A DNA stretch of 64,000 nucleotides from Epinephelus fuscoguttatus (taxonomy: Eukaryota > Chordata > Actinopteri > Perciformes > Serranidae), in contig NC_064753.1 of the NCBI RefSeq assembly GCF_011397635.1, positions 36,294,322-36,358,321 on the forward strand. Direction: 5' to 3'. A program made the translations under genes and the position numbers. Below the pieces are notes generated by a model. It was not told the origin of the DNA. It saw only the letters and a list, made by a program, of their open reading frames with translations, and did not search any database. Below, in pieces: positions 61,497-64,000 of the stretch (the first letter of the stretch is position 1; the number at the start of each line of letters is the position of its first letter).

Positions 61497-63383
61497 TTAC
61501 GTGACAGTTTTGCGTTCGGTCCTGGGTACCCATCTGTGTGTGGTAACTTTCCACAGCACCGGTGCCAGCAGCAAACTGAGGGTGGTGACGCTGAGAACCA
61601 GCAGGTACACCTGAGCAGACAGAGACACGTAAACAATAGAGACTGAGAAAATCTCATTAATTGTTTTTACTATTTCACACAGGGCAGTGAATTAAAAGCA
61701 AATGAAAAAGACATTAATTGGACCAAAACAAATTCCAGTCATGAATATGTAAACGCACCACCTGAGCCTTTTTCTGTCTGAAGAGTAAAGAAACGCATCA
61801 CTGACCTCTCTGGAGATAATTCCAGCACGACGTGCACGGCTGCCCAAGACGAAGGAGAATTCGCTGACCTGAGCCAGACCTGCTGATACGATCCATCTTA
61901 TGTGTCGAGAGCCTGGAGGCAAGATGGCTGACAGCACCAGTACGGCCATCGCGAACTGGGAAGAAATGAGGAGTGGGAAGAGGAGGGGGTGAGAGTGTGG
62001 CAAAAGCTAACTGAAGAGGAAGAGCAAAAACAGAACAGTGCTGTACTTTCATAATGACGAGTGTGAGCGTTAGCACCAGCAGAATGGTGAGCTCATACAG
62101 CACGAATGTCGGGAACACGTGGAGACCTGCGGTGTCACACAAACACACATGATGGTTCAGTTAAATTTCACTGGTACTAAAGTGTAACATGATAATAAAG
62201 CTGCAATCTGATGTTGGATCTGACCGATAGAAGCAAAGAAGATGATGGCGAGGAAATCTCGGATCGGCTCGATGCATCCCATGACCTCTGCGGTGACCAT
62301 GTGACCCTGTGTGGACAGCAGAGCTCCAGCCAGGAAACAGCCCAGCTCCATAGAAACATCCAAAAACTCTGTCACCTACAGAGTCAGACAGTGAGAGAAA
62401 AATAAACACACACAACTGAGAACAGGGATCCCACACATTTGTACCACTAAATTTTCAAAACTTTTCCATAATTTCTTCCCTCATTCCCATAACTTCATTT
62501 ACGTAGTTTAAACAGGTATCCTGTTAAGAACAAATGATTAAAATCAAAGTGTGTACCGTCAGCATGAAAAAGACAAAGGCTGCCATCCCCAGCACCAGGA
62601 TCTCCTTGTTGCCTTTGCTCTCAGCATGCAGCTTCTTGTAATACGGGCCAATCAGGAACGATTTGATTAACAAACACAGCAGCAGCACAGCAGCCAGACA
62701 GACCAGGACCTGGGCCAGGAGGTACAACACGCGCAGACTTCCAAACAGGAAGCTGTGCTTCACAAAGGGGAACAACAGGTTTAGAAAAGCTGTGTGTGCA
62801 TTTTCGGTTGAGGAAATGACACATACACACACACACACACCCACACACACACACACAAAAAAAGGCTAACTGACCTCTCAGATTCTCCACTCTGTGCCTG
62901 GATCAGAGTCGGCATGACAGCGATGAAGAGGCCGAGCTGAACATCCTGCATCACTAACATCCCCAGGAGAACGCTGCTGTAGTCCAGATCACCTGTCTCA
63001 CACACATACACACACATTATTGAACACTGGGTCATCAAGAATTGATCTAAATACAGTATTTCTAATATATGGGGTTACACAGTGTCACAGCAGTTTGTTT
63101 TACTGATGTATAACTGCATTGGAAACACATACAGGGTGCTGTATTACTACTTGTTCACATCTATGTTCTTTTACGTGCCCAGACATGCATACATACCTTC
63201 TTTGTCCCCTCTGCTCCCCCCTGCCAGGAAGCGGGACACGAGTGGGGTGCTGGACAGGGACAGACACGTGGAAATGAAGACAGTCTGTGTGGGTCGAATA
63301 CGCAGGACTTGTCCCCACAACAGACCGGCCCCCACCATCAGCAGACTCAGGTAGCACGACCCCTGGACTGATGTCTTCCATAC
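61497..63383 (-). CDS. tmco3: Transmembrane and coiled-coil domain protein 3 (C-terminal antiporter half; 5' end outside window)
   Basis: Seven coding exons in transcript order: 63197-63383, 62875-62992, 62557-62752, 62225-62375, 62047-62126, 61806-61955 and 61497-61610 (stop TAA 61497-61499). Splice sites and phases agree; 996 nt give 331 residues, about the C-terminal half of a roughly 680-residue family protein. The membrane segments read in order include [104 protein letters not shown] and [20 protein letters not shown]. This is a CPA2-type Na+/H+ exchanger fold, and the text matches TMCO3. A role as monovalent cation/proton antiporter is inferred from the family. Earlier exons (signal, coiled coil, first helices) lie right of the window. 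Confidence 0.92.
62825..62857. repeat. (CA)n microsatellite in a tmco3 intron
   Basis: CA repeat with a CCCA interruption, in the 122-bp intron between two tmco3 exons, 18 bases below the donor side. On the sense strand it is a TG tract. Confidence 0.85.
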
Positions 63384-64000
63384 CTACACATACAGACACA
63401 CAGGTGTTTACTTGTGTCACTTCTGGGGACATTAGACTTATTAATTTCCTCAAGACTTACCCCAAAATGAACCCCAACTATAACCTAACCCTGACCTTGA
63501 CCAATGACCTTTCTGTAGTATCAGACAGTGTGAAAATGTAAGCTGACTACAACACTGTACCCCTGCTCTCTTCCAGAGAACAGGCATTTCTGTGACAGAG
63601 AATCACTGCTTCACTCATTCGCTGTGCACAAAGGTACGCATACACTTAAGTATTTAGTTGAATGGTATTTGGCCCGGTAACAGAGGTCCTTATATGTTGT
63701 TTCAACATATAACAACTTATCAGGCAGTATTTAGTGATTGATATTGAAAATATCAAGTGCTTGATACTGTTCTGCAGGTGACAGAGCTCAACTTTTAGAT
63801 ATGGATGAATCAAAATGTGACGTAGAAAATCTTTCATTATAACTCTATAAAAAGGAAAAATAACCGCACTATGTTTGACTAGTTTCACTCATGGGGGAGC
63901 AGCTAGCATTTTGGGCCAGCAAAACTGTTCACCTGGAGAGAAGTCTTTAAACTCGGCTAAGGACAAAGGGCTCATGCTCTCCTCTGCTCATTTTTGGCTC
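63384..64000. other. tmco3 intron, right edge of window
   Basis: This should be intron upstream of the first visible tmco3 exon. A short 'ccaactataacctaaccctg' tract lies near 63475-63494. No further exon with antiporter-like helices was found. Confidence 0.5.

Overview
The window is teleost fish nuclear DNA. It holds five intron-containing, vertebrate-type protein genes with GT-AG junctions, AT-rich introns full of fish-type dispersed repeats, and many (CA)n tracts. No rRNA, tRNA, CRISPR or bacterial-style operon was found. The gene set matches the vertebrate block that in human lies at 13q34 (TMCO3 ... ATP4B-GRK1-TMEM255B-GAS6), read in the opposite direction. An apparently intact gastric H+/K+-ATPase beta gene suggests a stomach-bearing teleost, probably a percomorph; the species cannot be named from the sequence.

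Layout: (1) 552-5043 (+), the 3' half of gas6 (last EGF module and both LG domains), followed by a long 3' UTR to about 6.9 kb. The gene starts upstream of the window. (2) 9552-35339 (-), tmem255b, complete, nine exons, convergent with gas6. Its 26-kb span is mostly introns filled with transposon remnants. (3) 38474-46616 (-), grk1 (rhodopsin kinase), complete, seven exons, 565 residues, ending in a CaaX box. (4) 49334-56626 (+), atp4b, complete, seven exons, 291 residues, divergent from grk1 across 2.7 kb. (5) 61497-63383 (-), the last seven coding exons of tmco3, a cation/proton exchanger-like membrane protein that continues beyond the right edge.

The genes do not form a pathway; the link between them is conserved synteny. 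GAS6 is a secreted TAM-receptor ligand, GRK1 shuts off photoactivated opsin, ATP4B is the glycosylated beta subunit of the gastric proton pump, TMCO3 is a probable monovalent cation/H+ antiporter, and TMEM255B is a four-helix membrane protein of unclear role.

The rest is mobile DNA, often nested. It includes a Tc1-like element with paired terminal repeats, a LINE 3' end, three SINE-like copies (one with a clean 9-bp target duplication), several non-autonomous elements flanked by TTAA, hAT-like elements carrying an LTR-like insert, and a 751-bp inverted-repeat element with T-rich tandem arrays and a 6-bp duplication. Less explained items are a nearly identical 95-bp inverted pair in introns of two neighbouring genes, repeat-borne nuclear-receptor palindromes, an orphan exon-like reading frame at 21304-21456, a 186-bp insert between perfect 15-bp repeats, and hammerhead-like cores in fold-back repeats. 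Exon boundaries were set by reading splice sites and checking phase. Repeat family names rest on visible structure and recalled resemblance, not on a database search.
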